The position numbers and the translations under genes are program-made. This document shows positions 36,078-44,411 of a stretch of DNA of 64,000 nucleotides, piece by piece. The stretch is taken from NCBI GenBank assembly GCA_041391765.1, contig JAWKNJ010000020.1:1-64000 (forward strand), given 5' to 3'. Numbering within the stretch: position 1 is the stretch's first letter; each line of letters starts with the position of its first letter. The notes below the pieces were generated by a model that had not been told where the DNA came from, did not search any database, and saw nothing but the letters and a program-made list of their open reading frames with translations. This stretch comes from SHAN690 sp041391765. GTDB taxonomy: Bacteria; Bacteroidota; Bacteroidia; Flavobacteriales_G; Salibacteraceae.

Positions 36078-36177
36078 ATTCAAGTATAAGTGTTTGGAGG
36101 TGGGCAAAACTACAATTTTTAGTATGCGGCAAAAGCCAATCATGTTAGCATTGGATTAAGTCTATTTTGCGGCACAA

Positions 36178-37596
36178 ATGCTCAGCAAAGAAGCGTTCAT
36201 AAGTGAGGTTTCGGCAAAGGTCAAGCATCGATTGAATGATGACCAGAATGAGGCTGTGGCCAGTGTGTATGACTTCCTGTTTCAAGGAGGTGGGCGTTCG
36301 CTTTTTATTTTGAGAGGCTATGCCGGAACAGGCAAGACTACGCTGATGGGCGCGTTGATCCGTTGGTTTCACTCGGTCAATCGGAAAACGGTATTGCTGG
36401 CTCCTACGGGAAGATCAGCCAAAGTGTTGAGCGCGCATTCGGGTTATCCGGCATCAACTATACATCGAAGGATATATTCGTTCAAACAAGATGATTTTGG
36501 CAGGATGTCCATGCAATTGGCGCAGAATAAGTCAGAGAAAACCATGTTCATTGTAGACGAAGCTTCTATGATCGGTGACGGTTCGGGGGAAGATGGTATT
36601 CGCGGTCGATCATTGCTGGAAGATTTGCTGGAATATGTTTATTCCGGTGAGCGATGTCGATTGATTCTCATTGGGGATGATGCGCAGCTGCCACCTGTTG
36701 GCATGGATTTAAGTCCGGCATTGAACAAGAAGAGAATGGCGGTTTTGCTGAAGGGGGCAGTGTATGAGGCCACGTTGACTCAAGTTGTTCGACAAGAAGA
36801 AGGGTCATTAATCCTTGAGAATGCAACACAACTCCGCGAACAACTAACTGAGGGAGAGTTTGGTAATCTGCATTTGAAAACACAGCGACACGGTGATGTT
36901 GAGGTTATAGATTCCTATGATTTGGAAGACGAGCTTTCAAGGGCCTTTGGTGGAAAGGCAGACAACGATTCAGTCATAGTCTGTCGATCCAACAAGGATG
37001 CCTATCAATTTAATCATCAGATCAGGAACAGAATCCTGATGAGAGAATCAGAACTGGAAGCCGGTGATCGATTGATGATTGTCAAAAACAACTACTTCTG
37101 GAAGATTCCCGGTAGGCGCCAGAACTTTTTGGCTAATGGTGACATGGTCACTGTGGAACGGTTGTTTTCCGTTGATGAGTTTGGTCCGTTCCGATTTGCC
37201 GATGTTCAGGTTCGGTTTAGTGATGAAGAGTCGGACGGATTCCATTTGATCGTCTTGCTCAATTCCATCGAATACGATGGGCCTTCAATTCCGCCCAAAG
37301 AAATCATGAAGCTCCGCGATGAAATGATTTCATCAGGTGTGCTTGACCAAGCTGAGCCGCAAGAGAAGTTCTTTCAAAATCCCTACTTCAATGCTGTTCA
37401 GGTGAAATATGCCTACGCAGTGACGTGTCACAAAAGCCAAGGCGGGCAGTGGGAGAACGTGATCGTTCATCAGGGGTATTTGACTCATGAAATGCTCGAT
37501 CGATCTTATTATCGATGGCTATACACGGCACTAACGAGAGCCACCTCTCGAGTGGGATTGGTGGGGTTTCATGAGCAATTTCTTGTAACTGATTAG
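36178..37596 (+). CDS. RecD-like DNA helicase (superfamily 1)
   Basis: A 472-residue superfamily 1B helicase, single-gene RecD2-like type without the RecBC partners. Walker A GYAGTGKT at 47-54; LLAPTGRSAKVLS (motif Ia); FIVDEASM (Walker B/motif II); LILIGDDAQLPPVG (motif III); and the C-terminal UvrD_C_2 fold with TCHKSQGGQWENVIV and YRWLYTALTRATSRV (motifs V-VI). Expected role: 5'-3' unwinding in repair or recombination. The homologue is a regular neighbour of the DUF3822-rsmD-coaD set. It diverges from that operon across about 100 bases. Confidence 0.9.
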   Translation: MLSKEAFISEVSAKVKHRLNDDQNEAVASVYDFLFQGGGRSLFILRGYAGTGKTTLMGALIRWFHSVNRKTVLLAPTGRSAKVLSAHSGYPASTIHRRIYSFKQDDFGRMSMQLAQNKSEKTMFIVDEASMIGDGSGEDGIRGRSLLEDLLEYVYSGERCRLILIGDDAQLPPVGMDLSPALNKKRMAVLLKGAVYEATLTQVVRQEEGSLILENATQLREQLTEGEFGNLHLKTQRHGDVEVIDSYDLEDELSRAFGGKADNDSVIVCRSNKDAYQFNHQIRNRILMRESELEAGDRLMIVKNNYFWKIPGRRQNFLANGDMVTVERLFSVDEFGPFRFADVQVRFSDEESDGFHLIVLLNSIEYDGPSIPPKEIMKLRDEMISSGVLDQAEPQEKFFQNPYFNAVQVKYAYAVTCHKSQGGQWENVIVHQGYLTHEMLDRSYYRWLYTALTRATSRVGLVGFHEQFLVTD

Positions 37597-37629
37597 CGAA
37601 GGATTTCTGAAAATCCACATCTTAGGCTC

Positions 37630-38178
37630 GTGAAATTCTTGGCAAAAGCACTCCTTGGCATCTTCGGCTGGAAAGTGAACGGATCATTCGGACCGGAACT
37701 GCGAAACTGCATCATCGTGGTGGCGCCTCACACCAGCCAATGGGATTTTTTTTGGGGATTGCTGGCTCGATCTGTATATGGAATCAAGGCGAAATATTTA
37801 ATCAAAAACAGCTTTTTCAAGCCCGGGATTGCGTGGTTTTTTCATTTTACAGGTGGCATTGCCGTGGATCGGTCGAAGAAGAACGAATTGACTGAACGCT
37901 TGAAAGGCATGTTGGCCAATGGCGAAGAGCTTCGTATTGTTTTTACGCCCGAAGGAACTAGAAAGCGAGTGGATCGGTGGAGAACAGGGTTTTACTACAC
38001 AGCCATTGACACAGGATTACCGATCGTAATGCACGCCATTGATTATGGAAAGAAATCCATTGATCAAAGCGCACCCTTTTGGCCGACCGGAGATTGGGAA
38101 AGGGATAAGCCCCAATTCGAAGTTTTTTATTCAGACAAGCAGGCTAAACATCCGGAATGGTTCAACAAATCCTTCTAA
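37630..38178 (+). CDS. 1-acyl-glycerol-3-phosphate acyltransferase-like protein
   Basis: A 182-residue PlsC-superfamily acyltransferase. Catalytic HX4D is H34-TSQW-D39. GGIAVDRSKKNE gives the substrate-binding Arg region, and VFTPEGTRKR is the glycerol-phosphate binding motif (EGTR). It lacks long membrane segments and is short for PlsC, as are many Bacteroidota paralogues that act on membrane or ornithine lipids. The start is GTG at 37630, 33 bases after the helicase stop. It converges on the LamG-type gene with a 4-base overlap. Confidence 0.88.
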   Translation: MKFLAKALLGIFGWKVNGSFGPELRNCIIVVAPHTSQWDFFWGLLARSVYGIKAKYLIKNSFFKPGIAWFFHFTGGIAVDRSKKNELTERLKGMLANGEELRIVFTPEGTRKRVDRWRTGFYYTAIDTGLPIVMHAIDYGKKSIDQSAPFWPTGDWERDKPQFEVFYSDKQAKHPEWFNKSF

Positions 38179-40016
38179 TTTTTGAGGAAGCGAAGCGAGG
38201 CTTGTTCGGAATGTAGATGATAAACTCCGTTTTCGAGTTCACCGATGTTGAGCATCATTTGATGATCTGTCGAATGCGTGAGTAAAACTCTATCCGTACA
38301 ATCTTTGCCTTGAGTATCGGTGATTTGAAATTCATTAAGCAAACGAATGTCTCCTGAGATGATGATTTCAACGGAGGATGGGTTAGGGTATAGTTTGAGT
38401 GTAGATTCTGCATTCTTATCTATAGTTACTGGATTTGAAACCCACTCTTTTCCATCTGTGTCAGTCTGGCGCAAACGATAGTAGGACTGTCCAACCAATG
38501 GTTCGCTGTCTATGAAGTGATAACTAGTAGTTTCTTTAGTCGTGCCTGATCCATTTCGTGTGCTAAGATGATTCCATGTTTCGCCATCATGCGATCGCTC
38601 GATGGTGTAATAATCGCAATTGGTTTCACTGGCCGTTGTCCAGGAAACAACCACTTGATTGTGACCATCGCAGTTGGCTGTGAACGCAACCAGCTCCACA
38701 GGAAGTGGCGTTTGTGAGAGATTAATCGTGCCAATCGTGAATCTTCGATTGTTTGCTAAGGCTGAAACACCTGAAAACTGATAAACGCCTCCACCAATTG
38801 CTGTCGCTCCGGATATTGGTGTCTCATCGTTAAAGACCGCATCGTTGTCCGTATCAATCAACAGTCTAAGATCAGATGCTGTAACTGGTCCAAGTCCACT
38901 CAGATCCCATCGCATGTCTACGTTTCCTACATCAACAGCCGTTAATGAACCATTGACTTCACTTACGCGCCAAACACGCTGAAACCGGGCGGCCATGGTT
39001 ATGGGAATGTCGCTGGAGTCAATGGCTTGAGCGCTATCACCGTTGTCACCCCAAATCATAAACTCATCGTTTCCAAGATCAGTTGGGTTTAAAATACGAA
39101 CCAATCCACTTCCTTGAGCGTCATCGACTATATTGCTGGCGTCTGTACGACCGATGCCCGCCACATTGAAGTCAAAATTTCCATTGGAAGGCTCGTCTTC
39201 ATCGTAGAGGTTATTGCTGGCAAGCGCTATGTTGTACTTGGCTGATAGATAATTTTGAACGAGAATGTGCTGGACGGTGTCCAAGGCGTGATTAAAGTGA
39301 ATTATCTCTCCGTAGTCAGCGCCCAGATATGTTCCGTATCCGGCATTCAAGGCACCAATGGCTAAGACCTGATTGCTGTTGGGAAGGAAAGTGGATGTCT
39401 CAGTGGAGGTTCTTATGATGGTGCTTCCACTTCTAATTCTGACACGTCTGGTGGAAGGTTGTGTGCCGTCAAATGTCCAGCTCAGTAGGTAGTTCGTGGA
39501 GTTTGAAAATGTTGTAGTTGTATTGAATCTATTGTCGTTCGTGTGGACATCAAGAAACAGGTTGTTACCGGTATAAAAGAACCAGGTGTACGCATATTCG
39601 CTGGGAGTACTGAATGAAATCCGTTTTCCAAGAATCCCTCTTGCCGCGCCATTGAGGTTTGTGGGTCGAATGACTACGTAGAATGTAATCCCTGCCGAAC
39701 TGTCAAGAATATCTGTATCGGCAACTGCCATTTCATCGTTGCTTCCATCAAATCGGACGATGGACTGGCTATTTAGTGAGCCGTTGAAGAAGTGAATTGG
39801 TTGTAATCCTGATGTAGCCTGCACCGCGTCATTTCCGTTTCCAGACGCATCAGGCCAAGTCGGTACCGAGGTGTTGTTATTCTGATTAAGAATATCAGCT
39901 CGCAGCCAAAGTCCATTGGTTGTAGAATTTCCTACTCCACCGGGACCAGTTTGGCCATAGGACCAAATTGCATGAAATGAAAATAGGACAAATATTGTTT
40001 TTCGAATGGTTGTCAA
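38175..40016 (-). CDS. Secreted LamG-like protein with T9SS sorting domain
   Basis: A 613-residue exported protein. Signal peptide to about residue 21 (SYG-Q). A concanavalin/LamG-like domain at about 30-260 (LWLRADILNQ, WPDASGNGNDAVQ, IVRFDGSNDEM, YGEIIHFNHALD) is followed by the repeat-associated domain with VAGIGRTD, EFMIWGDNGDS and RVWRVSEVNGS. LPVELVAFTANCDGHNQVVVSWTTASETNCDYYTIERSHDG is a fibronectin-like linker, and SPNP-type LYPNPSSVEIIISG plus LENGVYHLH forms the T9SS type A sorting domain. The start is TTG at 40016, since no ATG keeps the signal peptide. A surface or secreted glycan-binding role is likely. Confidence 0.88.
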   Translation of the reverse strand: MTTIRKTIFVLFSFHAIWSYGQTGPGGVGNSTTNGLWLRADILNQNNNTSVPTWPDASGNGNDAVQATSGLQPIHFFNGSLNSQSIVRFDGSNDEMAVADTDILDSSAGITFYVVIRPTNLNGAARGILGKRISFSTPSEYAYTWFFYTGNNLFLDVHTNDNRFNTTTTFSNSTNYLLSWTFDGTQPSTRRVRIRSGSTIIRTSTETSTFLPNSNQVLAIGALNAGYGTYLGADYGEIIHFNHALDTVQHILVQNYLSAKYNIALASNNLYDEDEPSNGNFDFNVAGIGRTDASNIVDDAQGSGLVRILNPTDLGNDEFMIWGDNGDSAQAIDSSDIPITMAARFQRVWRVSEVNGSLTAVDVGNVDMRWDLSGLGPVTASDLRLLIDTDNDAVFNDETPISGATAIGGGVYQFSGVSALANNRRFTIGTINLSQTPLPVELVAFTANCDGHNQVVVSWTTASETNCDYYTIERSHDGETWNHLSTRNGSGTTKETTSYHFIDSEPLVGQSYYRLRQTDTDGKEWVSNPVTIDKNAESTLKLYPNPSSVEIIISGDIRLLNEFQITDTQGKDCTDRVLLTHSTDHQMMLNIGELENGVYHLHSEQASLRFLKN

Positions 40017-40035
40017 CGTGAGGCAGCTCTAGATG

Positions 40036-40043
40036 CAAAATTA
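40036..40043 (-). promoter_or_regulatory. Putative -7 element of the LamG-like gene
   Basis: The minus strand reads TAATTTTG, an exact TAnnTTTG match, 20 bases before the TTG start at 40016. A spaced -33 TTG is not obvious. Confidence 0.35.
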
Positions 40044-40118
40044 ACCAGAACAAAATTCGCTCAGAATTGATGCTGGTTCATTGACCTACAAATAGTTCCC
40101 CATTGACAACAATATTTG

Positions 40119-40553
40119 CTACGAACGGTTAATCGCTTCTGAGGATTCTGCGTATTTCTTGAAATTGTCAAGAATCGCTTGCCATCCCTGTTTTTGCATT
40201 TCGGCAGGATTTTCAGTTTCCGCTTCGAACGCAGTGGTCACAATGCATTTACCTCCTGATGTTTCAAAGTCAGTAACAACCTTGCGACCATCGGCAATGG
40301 TGTAGACGATCTTCTTCATCGCAATGACCTCGTCATAGGTAGCTTCAAAGTCAAAACCGAAGCTTCCGTCCTTGGCTTCCATGCGTGCTTTATACTTGCC
40401 TCCGGGACGCAGGTCGTTTTCTGCGCTTGGGCAGCACCAAGTGTCTATTGCAAAGTTCCAGTTCACGATGTGTTTAGGATTCGTATAGCTTTCCCAAACT
40501 CTTTCGATGGGTGCGTCTACGGTGGCTTGAATGGTGATTTTCATTGGTTCCAT
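40119..40553 (-). CDS. SRPBCC/AHSA1 domain protein
   Basis: A 144-residue activator-of-Hsp90-homology-1-like (AHSA1) protein: MKITIQATVDAPIERVWESYTNPKHIVNWNFAIDTWCCPSAENDLRPGGKYKARMEA. The C-terminal helix is GWQAILDNFKKYAE. ATG 40553 (or 40544) is chosen; an open frame runs upstream to 40688 but reads through an inverted-repeat element and is not protein-like. The fold binds hydrophobic ligands; the partner is unknown. It is the third gene on the strand after ArsR and another AHSA1 protein, separated by the repeat element. Confidence 0.85.
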   Translation of the reverse strand: MEPMKITIQATVDAPIERVWESYTNPKHIVNWNFAIDTWCCPSAENDLRPGGKYKARMEAKDGSFGFDFEATYDEVIAMKKIVYTIADGRKVVTDFETSGGKCIVTTAFEAETENPAEMQKQGWQAILDNFKKYAESSEAINRS

Positions 40554-40591
40554 TTGATTTATGTGTTGAAAAGGGTTGTTCACATTAAATT

Positions 40592-40676
40592 CTCTGCGCC
40601 CATAGCGAAAAGTCTTGGCGTTCTTTGCGGTTTTTGATTCAACCGCAAAGTGCGCAGAGGATTCGCAAAGTTCGCC
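40592..40676. repeat. Nested inverted-repeat element (CGCAAAG type)
   Basis: Inner arms CTTTGCGGTT (40623-40632) and AACCGCAAAG (40641-40650) are perfect complements around an 8-base loop. Outer arms CTCTGCGC (40592-40599) and GCGCAGAG (40652-40659) are also perfect. A further near copy CGCAAAGTTCGCC (40664-40676) can pair with GGCGTTCTTTGCG (40617-40629). I recall similar CGCAAAG-rich palindromic elements between genes in Bacteroidota, but no second copy was seen in this window. Confidence 0.6.
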
Positions 40677-40720
40677 TAAGAAAGACATAGCTTCTGGGGC
40701 TTGTGGATTTTAAATAATGA

Positions 40721-41218
40721 TTACGATTTTGAAAGTAATTGTTCGAGCTGATCTAGCCCCATGGTAAACCCTTCTTTGAAACCCATCTTGATGATCATTT
40801 CCAGTGCCTCAATGCTTGCGTAAGTAAGATGCGCAGTTACGGTTGTTACTCCGTTATCCTCGTTAAAACTGTTGCTCCAATTTGTTCCGGGCATTTCAGT
40901 GGAGTCTTCGCCCTTTTCGTTGCAAAATGTGTCGCGGTAACTGAATGAGTTTTGTGCATCAACAGCGGTATAATAGGCTTTGCAATAGTGCTTTTGTCCT
41001 TCCGGGCTGACCATTGCATAAAACCACATGCCCCCTTTTTCAAACTGCATGGATATGGTTTCGTTTTTATAGGGTAGTGGCGCCCACCATTGGTCCAAAA
41101 GTTCGGCTTTGGTCCAGGCGTTCCAGACGGCATTTTGGTCGGCTGCGAATTCTTTTTTTACAGTGATGGATTTTGACTCCTTATTCACGGTAAAGTCAAA
41201 GGCAAGTGTGTTTTTCAT
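40721..41218 (-). CDS. SRPBCC/AHSA1 domain protein, ArsR-linked
   Basis: A 165-residue AHSA1-type protein: ITVKKEFAADQNAVWNAWTKAELLDQWWAPLPYKNETISMQFEKGG, then WFYAMVSPEGQKHYCKAYY, and a long C-terminal helix KMGFKEGFTMGLDQLEQLL. Proteins of this kind are often found directly behind an ArsR repressor, as here with a 4-base overlap (ATGA). They presumably bind a small hydrophobic compound sensed by the cell. The true ligand is unknown. No catalytic residues are expected. Confidence 0.88.
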   Translation of the reverse strand: MKNTLAFDFTVNKESKSITVKKEFAADQNAVWNAWTKAELLDQWWAPLPYKNETISMQFEKGGMWFYAMVSPEGQKHYCKAYYTAVDAQNSFSYRDTFCNEKGEDSTEMPGTNWSNSFNEDNGVTTVTAHLTYASIEALEMIIKMGFKEGFTMGLDQLEQLLSKS

Positions 41219-41541
41219 TGTTCTTTGTTTTTGAGGTTTGATAGTAGATTGTCCAGTTGATTAAAGCGGCTTTCCCAGATATTTCTGAACTGCTCCAGCC
41301 AGTTGTCGATGTCTTTCATTTTCTCTGCTTTTAGTTCGTAGTAAATCTCGCGACCTTGTTGGGTGGACTCGATCAGCTCACACTCGTTTAGGATCTGGAT
41401 GTGTTTTGAAATCGTAGGGCGGGCCGCATTAAACTCGTTGGCGATGGCGCCTGCCGTCATGGTTTGTGAAGCCAATAACACGAGGATGGCCCTTCGGGTG
41501 GGGTCGGCTATGGCCTGGAAAGGATCTCGTCTCAGTTTCAT
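41215..41541 (-). CDS. ArsR-family transcriptional regulator
   Basis: A 108-residue winged helix-turn-helix repressor: RRDPFQAIADPTRRAILVLLASQTMTAGAIANEFNAARPTISKHIQIL, then GREIYYELKAEKMKDIDNWLEQFRNIWE. There is no CxC metal site in helix alpha3, so this is the non-metal (autorepressor/SdpR-like) branch that pairs with SRPBCC proteins. Its promoter region carries two similar dyads around the -7 element, consistent with autoregulation. First gene of the ArsR-AHSA1 unit. Confidence 0.92.
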   Translation of the reverse strand: MKLRRDPFQAIADPTRRAILVLLASQTMTAGAIANEFNAARPTISKHIQILNECELIESTQQGREIYYELKAEKMKDIDNWLEQFRNIWESRFNQLDNLLSNLKNKEQ

Positions 41542-41560
41542 GTTGCTTCGATTTAAATAT

Positions 41561-41602
41561 GAAGTTATTTGGCTACAAATATATACGTAGCTATTTAACT
41601 AC
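41561..41602 (-). promoter_or_regulatory. ArsR promoter with two operator-like dyads
   Basis: On the minus strand: dyad GTAGTTAAATAGCTAC (41602-41587), then the -7 element TATATTTG (41583-41576, exact TAnnTTTG), then dyad GTAGCCAAATAACTTC (41576-41561). The two 16-base dyads share 12 positions and start 26 bases apart; the second overlaps the end of the -7 element. Such placement would let the repressor block its own promoter. Confidence 0.6.
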
Positions 41603-41641
41603 ATAATTAATTTTAAAAAAAAGATCGCTTTGAGATAGTGG

Positions 41642-42445
41642 CTAACGAGAGACACTGCCCATTTGCTTGACAATAAAATTCACAGCTCGCCTTGGGCTGA
41701 GGCGATAAAGGATGTCAAGTAGTTTAGCGTCTTTCCCTACCATCACGCGATACTTGTTTTTCTCAATGGCGTTAATCATGATGGCTGCGGCCTTGTCTGC
41801 CGGGAGCGTCATTTTGGCTTTGTCTGCTTCCGACATTCCTGAGGACATGGTGTCCTCGACTCCTGAGTTGGTCATGATATTCGTATTGATCGCACCTGGG
41901 TGAATCACAGTTACTCCAACGTTTGTGTCTTTCAATTCTGAGTACAATCCTTCGGTTAGCATTTTGACGGCACCTTTTGAAGCGCTGTAAAATGTTTGTC
42001 CGGGAAATGGAATGAAACCACCCATGCTTGAAACGTTTGCGATATGTGCTTCGGGGCGAGTTAATAGATGTGGCAAGAACGCCTTGCACATATAAAGCGT
42101 GCCGTAAAAATTCACGTTCATCACGCGTTCAATCACTGAGTAGTCCAAGTCTTTGACGTCAACGAAAGGTTGAATGATTCCTGCATTGTTGATGATGCCG
42201 TCTATCGCTCCGTGATGTTGGATGGCCTCTGCAGCAAATTTCTCTACGGCTTCGCGATCGCTGACATTGAGCACGTGTTTCGTGTGCTTTGCGTTGCCCA
42301 GCATTACGGCAGTTTCTGTCATAGCATCTTCGTGGATGTCGGCCATCACGATGGTCGCACCCTTTTTGGCGAGTTGGATGCTCAACTCACGGCCCATGCC
42401 GCTTCCGGCACCAGTCACAACCATGACTTTACCTTGAACCTTCAT
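41642..42445 (-). CDS. Short-chain dehydrogenase/reductase
   Basis: A 267-residue classical SDR oxidoreductase. The cofactor motif is TGAGSGMGRELS (TGxxxGxG) near the N-terminus, followed by MADIH (acidic residue after beta2, favouring NAD over NADP), NNAG and the catalytic YSASK with Ser upstream (NVSSMGG). The substrate is unknown. The C-terminus RAVNFIVKQMGSVSR has the basic tail seen in membrane-lipid SDRs of Bacteroidota. It stands 26 bases from the DUF1801 gene on the same strand. Confidence 0.92.
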   Translation of the reverse strand: MKVQGKVMVVTGAGSGMGRELSIQLAKKGATIVMADIHEDAMTETAVMLGNAKHTKHVLNVSDREAVEKFAAEAIQHHGAIDGIINNAGIIQPFVDVKDLDYSVIERVMNVNFYGTLYMCKAFLPHLLTRPEAHIANVSSMGGFIPFPGQTFYSASKGAVKMLTEGLYSELKDTNVGVTVIHPGAINTNIMTNSGVEDTMSSGMSEADKAKMTLPADKAAAIMINAIEKNKYRVMVGKDAKLLDILYRLSPRRAVNFIVKQMGSVSR

Positions 42446-42471
42446 ATAAACAAAGGTTAATCATTCATCGC

Positions 42472-42897
42472 TCACATTCCCAACAATGGGAGCGTTTTCA
42501 CCTTATGGTAACGAAGCCCGGCTTTGATGCATTCCTTGAGGGCTTCATCAGGAACCATATCATCTAGTTTAAAGACAATGGCACGCGTGCCTTCATATTC
42601 AAACAGGTCCTTGAAAACGGTTTTGAAGGTGGGAACCAATCGACTTGTGCACTTGAAATATATGGCGTATTGATCCGGTGCTTTTTCTTTCCAATTCATC
42701 CGGATTGTACTTCCGAATTTGGTAACATAGCTTGGTTCACTCCATTTCAGCGTTTCTTCTACTTCGCTGACCTCGTCCAACTCTTTAGCCGATGCGATCA
42801 CCAATTGGCGAAGTCGCAGCATTTTGTCTTTTACTTCTATAGGATAATTGTCAAAGACTTCATTAACAGCCGGGTCTGATTTGATGTTCGTTTTCAC
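42472..42897 (-). CDS. DUF1801 domain protein
   Basis: A 141-residue protein of the YdhG-like/DUF1801 type: VFDNYPIEVKDKMLRLRQLVIASA, then LKWSEPSYVTKFGSTIRMNWKEKAPDQYAIYFKCTS, then KECIKAGLRYHKVKTLPLLGM. The fold resembles iron-chaperone frataxin-like domains, but no biochemical role is agreed. It lies 7 bases after the DHFR-like gene in the same direction and is probably co-transcribed. Confidence 0.87.
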   Translation of the reverse strand: MKTNIKSDPAVNEVFDNYPIEVKDKMLRLRQLVIASAKELDEVSEVEETLKWSEPSYVTKFGSTIRMNWKEKAPDQYAIYFKCTSRLVPTFKTVFKDLFEYEGTRAIVFKLDDMVPDEALKECIKAGLRYHKVKTLPLLGM

Positions 42898-42904
42898 GTT
42901 TGTG

Positions 42905-43438
42905 TTAGTCGCGTTTACGAACGTAGTGATGCTGTGCGATGTTGTTGGGAAAGGTTTCTGTCTTCACGCACTCGAACCACATTTCATCCCTCAGTTCGCC
43001 AAACAGGGGATAACCACCACCGAGCAGTGCCGGAATCATCGTAATGACCATGTCGTCAATCAAATCTTCCTTCAAAAAACTTTGTACGGTTTTTCCGCCA
43101 TCGATGTAGAGGCGGTAATGTCCGTTCGCGTGGATTTGTTCTAACACTTCGGTGAGCGAACCTTTCACCAAAACCGCTTTGTCTTTGAATTTCTCAGGTA
43201 TTTCGGTGAGTGTGGTACTCAGCACATACACCGGCTTTTTGAACGGCCATTCGATGTCAAAACCACAAACCGTTTCAAACGTTGTTCGGCCCATGACCAG
43301 CGCATCAATGCGTGACATGAACGCACCATATCCCATGTCCGACTCACCCGGATCGGGGATTTTGTCGAGCCATTCCAAGCCACCGTTGCGGTCGGCTATG
43401 TAGCCATCCAAGCTGGTGGCGATGAAGACGCTGTTCAT
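42905..43438 (-). CDS. Dihydrofolate reductase family protein (RibD C-terminal fold)
   Basis: A 177-residue protein with the DHFR/RibD-C fold: MNSVFIATSLDGYIADRNGGLEWL, DALVMGRTTFETV, KPVYVLSTTLTEIP and LYIDGGKTVQSFLKEDLIDDMVITMIPALLGGGYPLFG. It is of the YyaP/YwjB type rather than the true folate enzyme FolA. Substrate unknown. Its ATG overlaps the stop of the upstream gene (ATGA). A truncated copy of its first 30 or so codons lies 1.9 kb away at 45240-45365. Confidence 0.92.
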   Translation of the reverse strand: MNSVFIATSLDGYIADRNGGLEWLDKIPDPGESDMGYGAFMSRIDALVMGRTTFETVCGFDIEWPFKKPVYVLSTTLTEIPEKFKDKAVLVKGSLTEVLEQIHANGHYRLYIDGGKTVQSFLKEDLIDDMVITMIPALLGGGYPLFGELRDEMWFECVKTETFPNNIAQHHYVRKRD

Positions 43439-43848
43439 TTTGCTTTCATCATATTTCCCTTTTTGTCATGGGTTAATTCAGCGAGGCCAAGGTACTCCAT
43501 CAAAGGCGGAATGTACATACCAAAGCGTCCTCTAAAGTTCTTCTTTAATCCGTACCAACCCCCGACCGGATTGTCGGATGAGCGACCCCAATGCTCCACT
43601 GTTCCCTCTTTTGTTTCCGCTTTTTCGTCCTTGCTGCCTAGCTCCATCCAGTCGCCATGTGATGATAGCATTTCATGCAGGTCATTCAAACAGCGAATAT
43701 CATAGTGTAACACCGTTAATCCAACAGTGCAGACCAGAATGTCTTTCCCATCCTTTTCGTCAACGTGCATGGTGTATTCCGAACTTAAGGGTGGGGTTTT
43801 GAGGGTTAGTGGATATTCTTTGGTTCCAATTCTTTCTCTGTAGTCCAT
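43435..43848 (-). CDS. Conserved hypothetical protein upstream of the DHFR-like gene
   Basis: A 137-residue soluble protein: MDYRERIGTKEYPLTLKTPPLSSEYTMHVDEKDGK, then VLHYDIRCLNDLHEMLSSHGDWMELGS and PVGGWYGLKKNFRGRFGMYIPPLMEYLGLAEL. The last stretch seems conserved in Bacteroidota proteins that I recall without a function. No signal peptide and no catalytic motif. It is coupled to the DHFR-like gene by an ATGA overlap and may act with it. Confidence 0.75.
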   Translation of the reverse strand: MDYRERIGTKEYPLTLKTPPLSSEYTMHVDEKDGKDILVCTVGLTVLHYDIRCLNDLHEMLSSHGDWMELGSKDEKAETKEGTVEHWGRSSDNPVGGWYGLKKNFRGRFGMYIPPLMEYLGLAELTHDKKGNMMKAK

Positions 43849-43858
43849 AGTGTCGGTA

Positions 43859-44356
43859 TTATTTAGTGTTTGAAATGATCTCGGCTTCTTTTTTCAAATC
43901 AGTTGCAAATTGATTGAAGGATGCATCGAATGGAGGAATGTACTTGGCGTACATCGGGAACATAAGTCCACCTATTTTTTCCGTCATGTTAAACGCAATG
44001 CCATTTCCATTTTCAGTGATTGTATAGACTCGCATTCCTTTGCCATCGCCCCAAACCATGCGTTTTTCAGTGTCCATTTCCTTGACCTTAAGTTTGAAAA
44101 TCCTTTTTTCATCCAAGGTAGATTTTAACCTGATTTTTTCTCCCTTTTTTATTTCCCCCTCCAATGAAATGATGGTTGAATTCCATCGAGGAAAGTCTGA
44201 GGCATTGGTGAGCAAGGCCCAAACGATGGAGGCATCTGCCTTGATGTCGATGCTTACTGTGGTTTCACGGCTGAATGTTTTTTTGACCGTGGTGGCATTT
44301 TGAGCCATGGATACTGCTGAAGTCATAAGTAATAGAATAAGTGATGAAACTTTCAT
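43859..44356 (-). CDS. Exported SRPBCC domain protein
   Basis: A 165-residue protein with a short signal peptide (MKVSSLILLLMTSAVSMAQ) followed by a START/SRPBCC fold: VSIDIKADASIVWALLTNASDFPRWNSTIISLEGEIKKGEKIRLKST, and a C-terminal helix DASFNQFATDLKKEAE. An exported SRPBCC protein may bind a lipid-like ligand in the periplasm. It lies 10 bases upstream of the preceding gene's start, on the same strand, so it may belong to the same transcript. Confidence 0.82.
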   Translation of the reverse strand: MKVSSLILLLMTSAVSMAQNATTVKKTFSRETTVSIDIKADASIVWALLTNASDFPRWNSTIISLEGEIKKGEKIRLKSTLDEKRIFKLKVKEMDTEKRMVWGDGKGMRVYTITENGNGIAFNMTEKIGGLMFPMYAKYIPPFDASFNQFATDLKKEAEIISNTK

Positions 44357-44411
44357 TTTGAGTGTGTTTCGCTTTTAGACTATTCAGCCATTCAAAATGA
44401 TAGGATTTGGA

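Noticed and set aside
40554..40688. N-terminal extension of the AHSA1 protein
   Set aside because: It reads through the nested inverted repeat; the AHSA1 fold begins just after the ATG at 40553.
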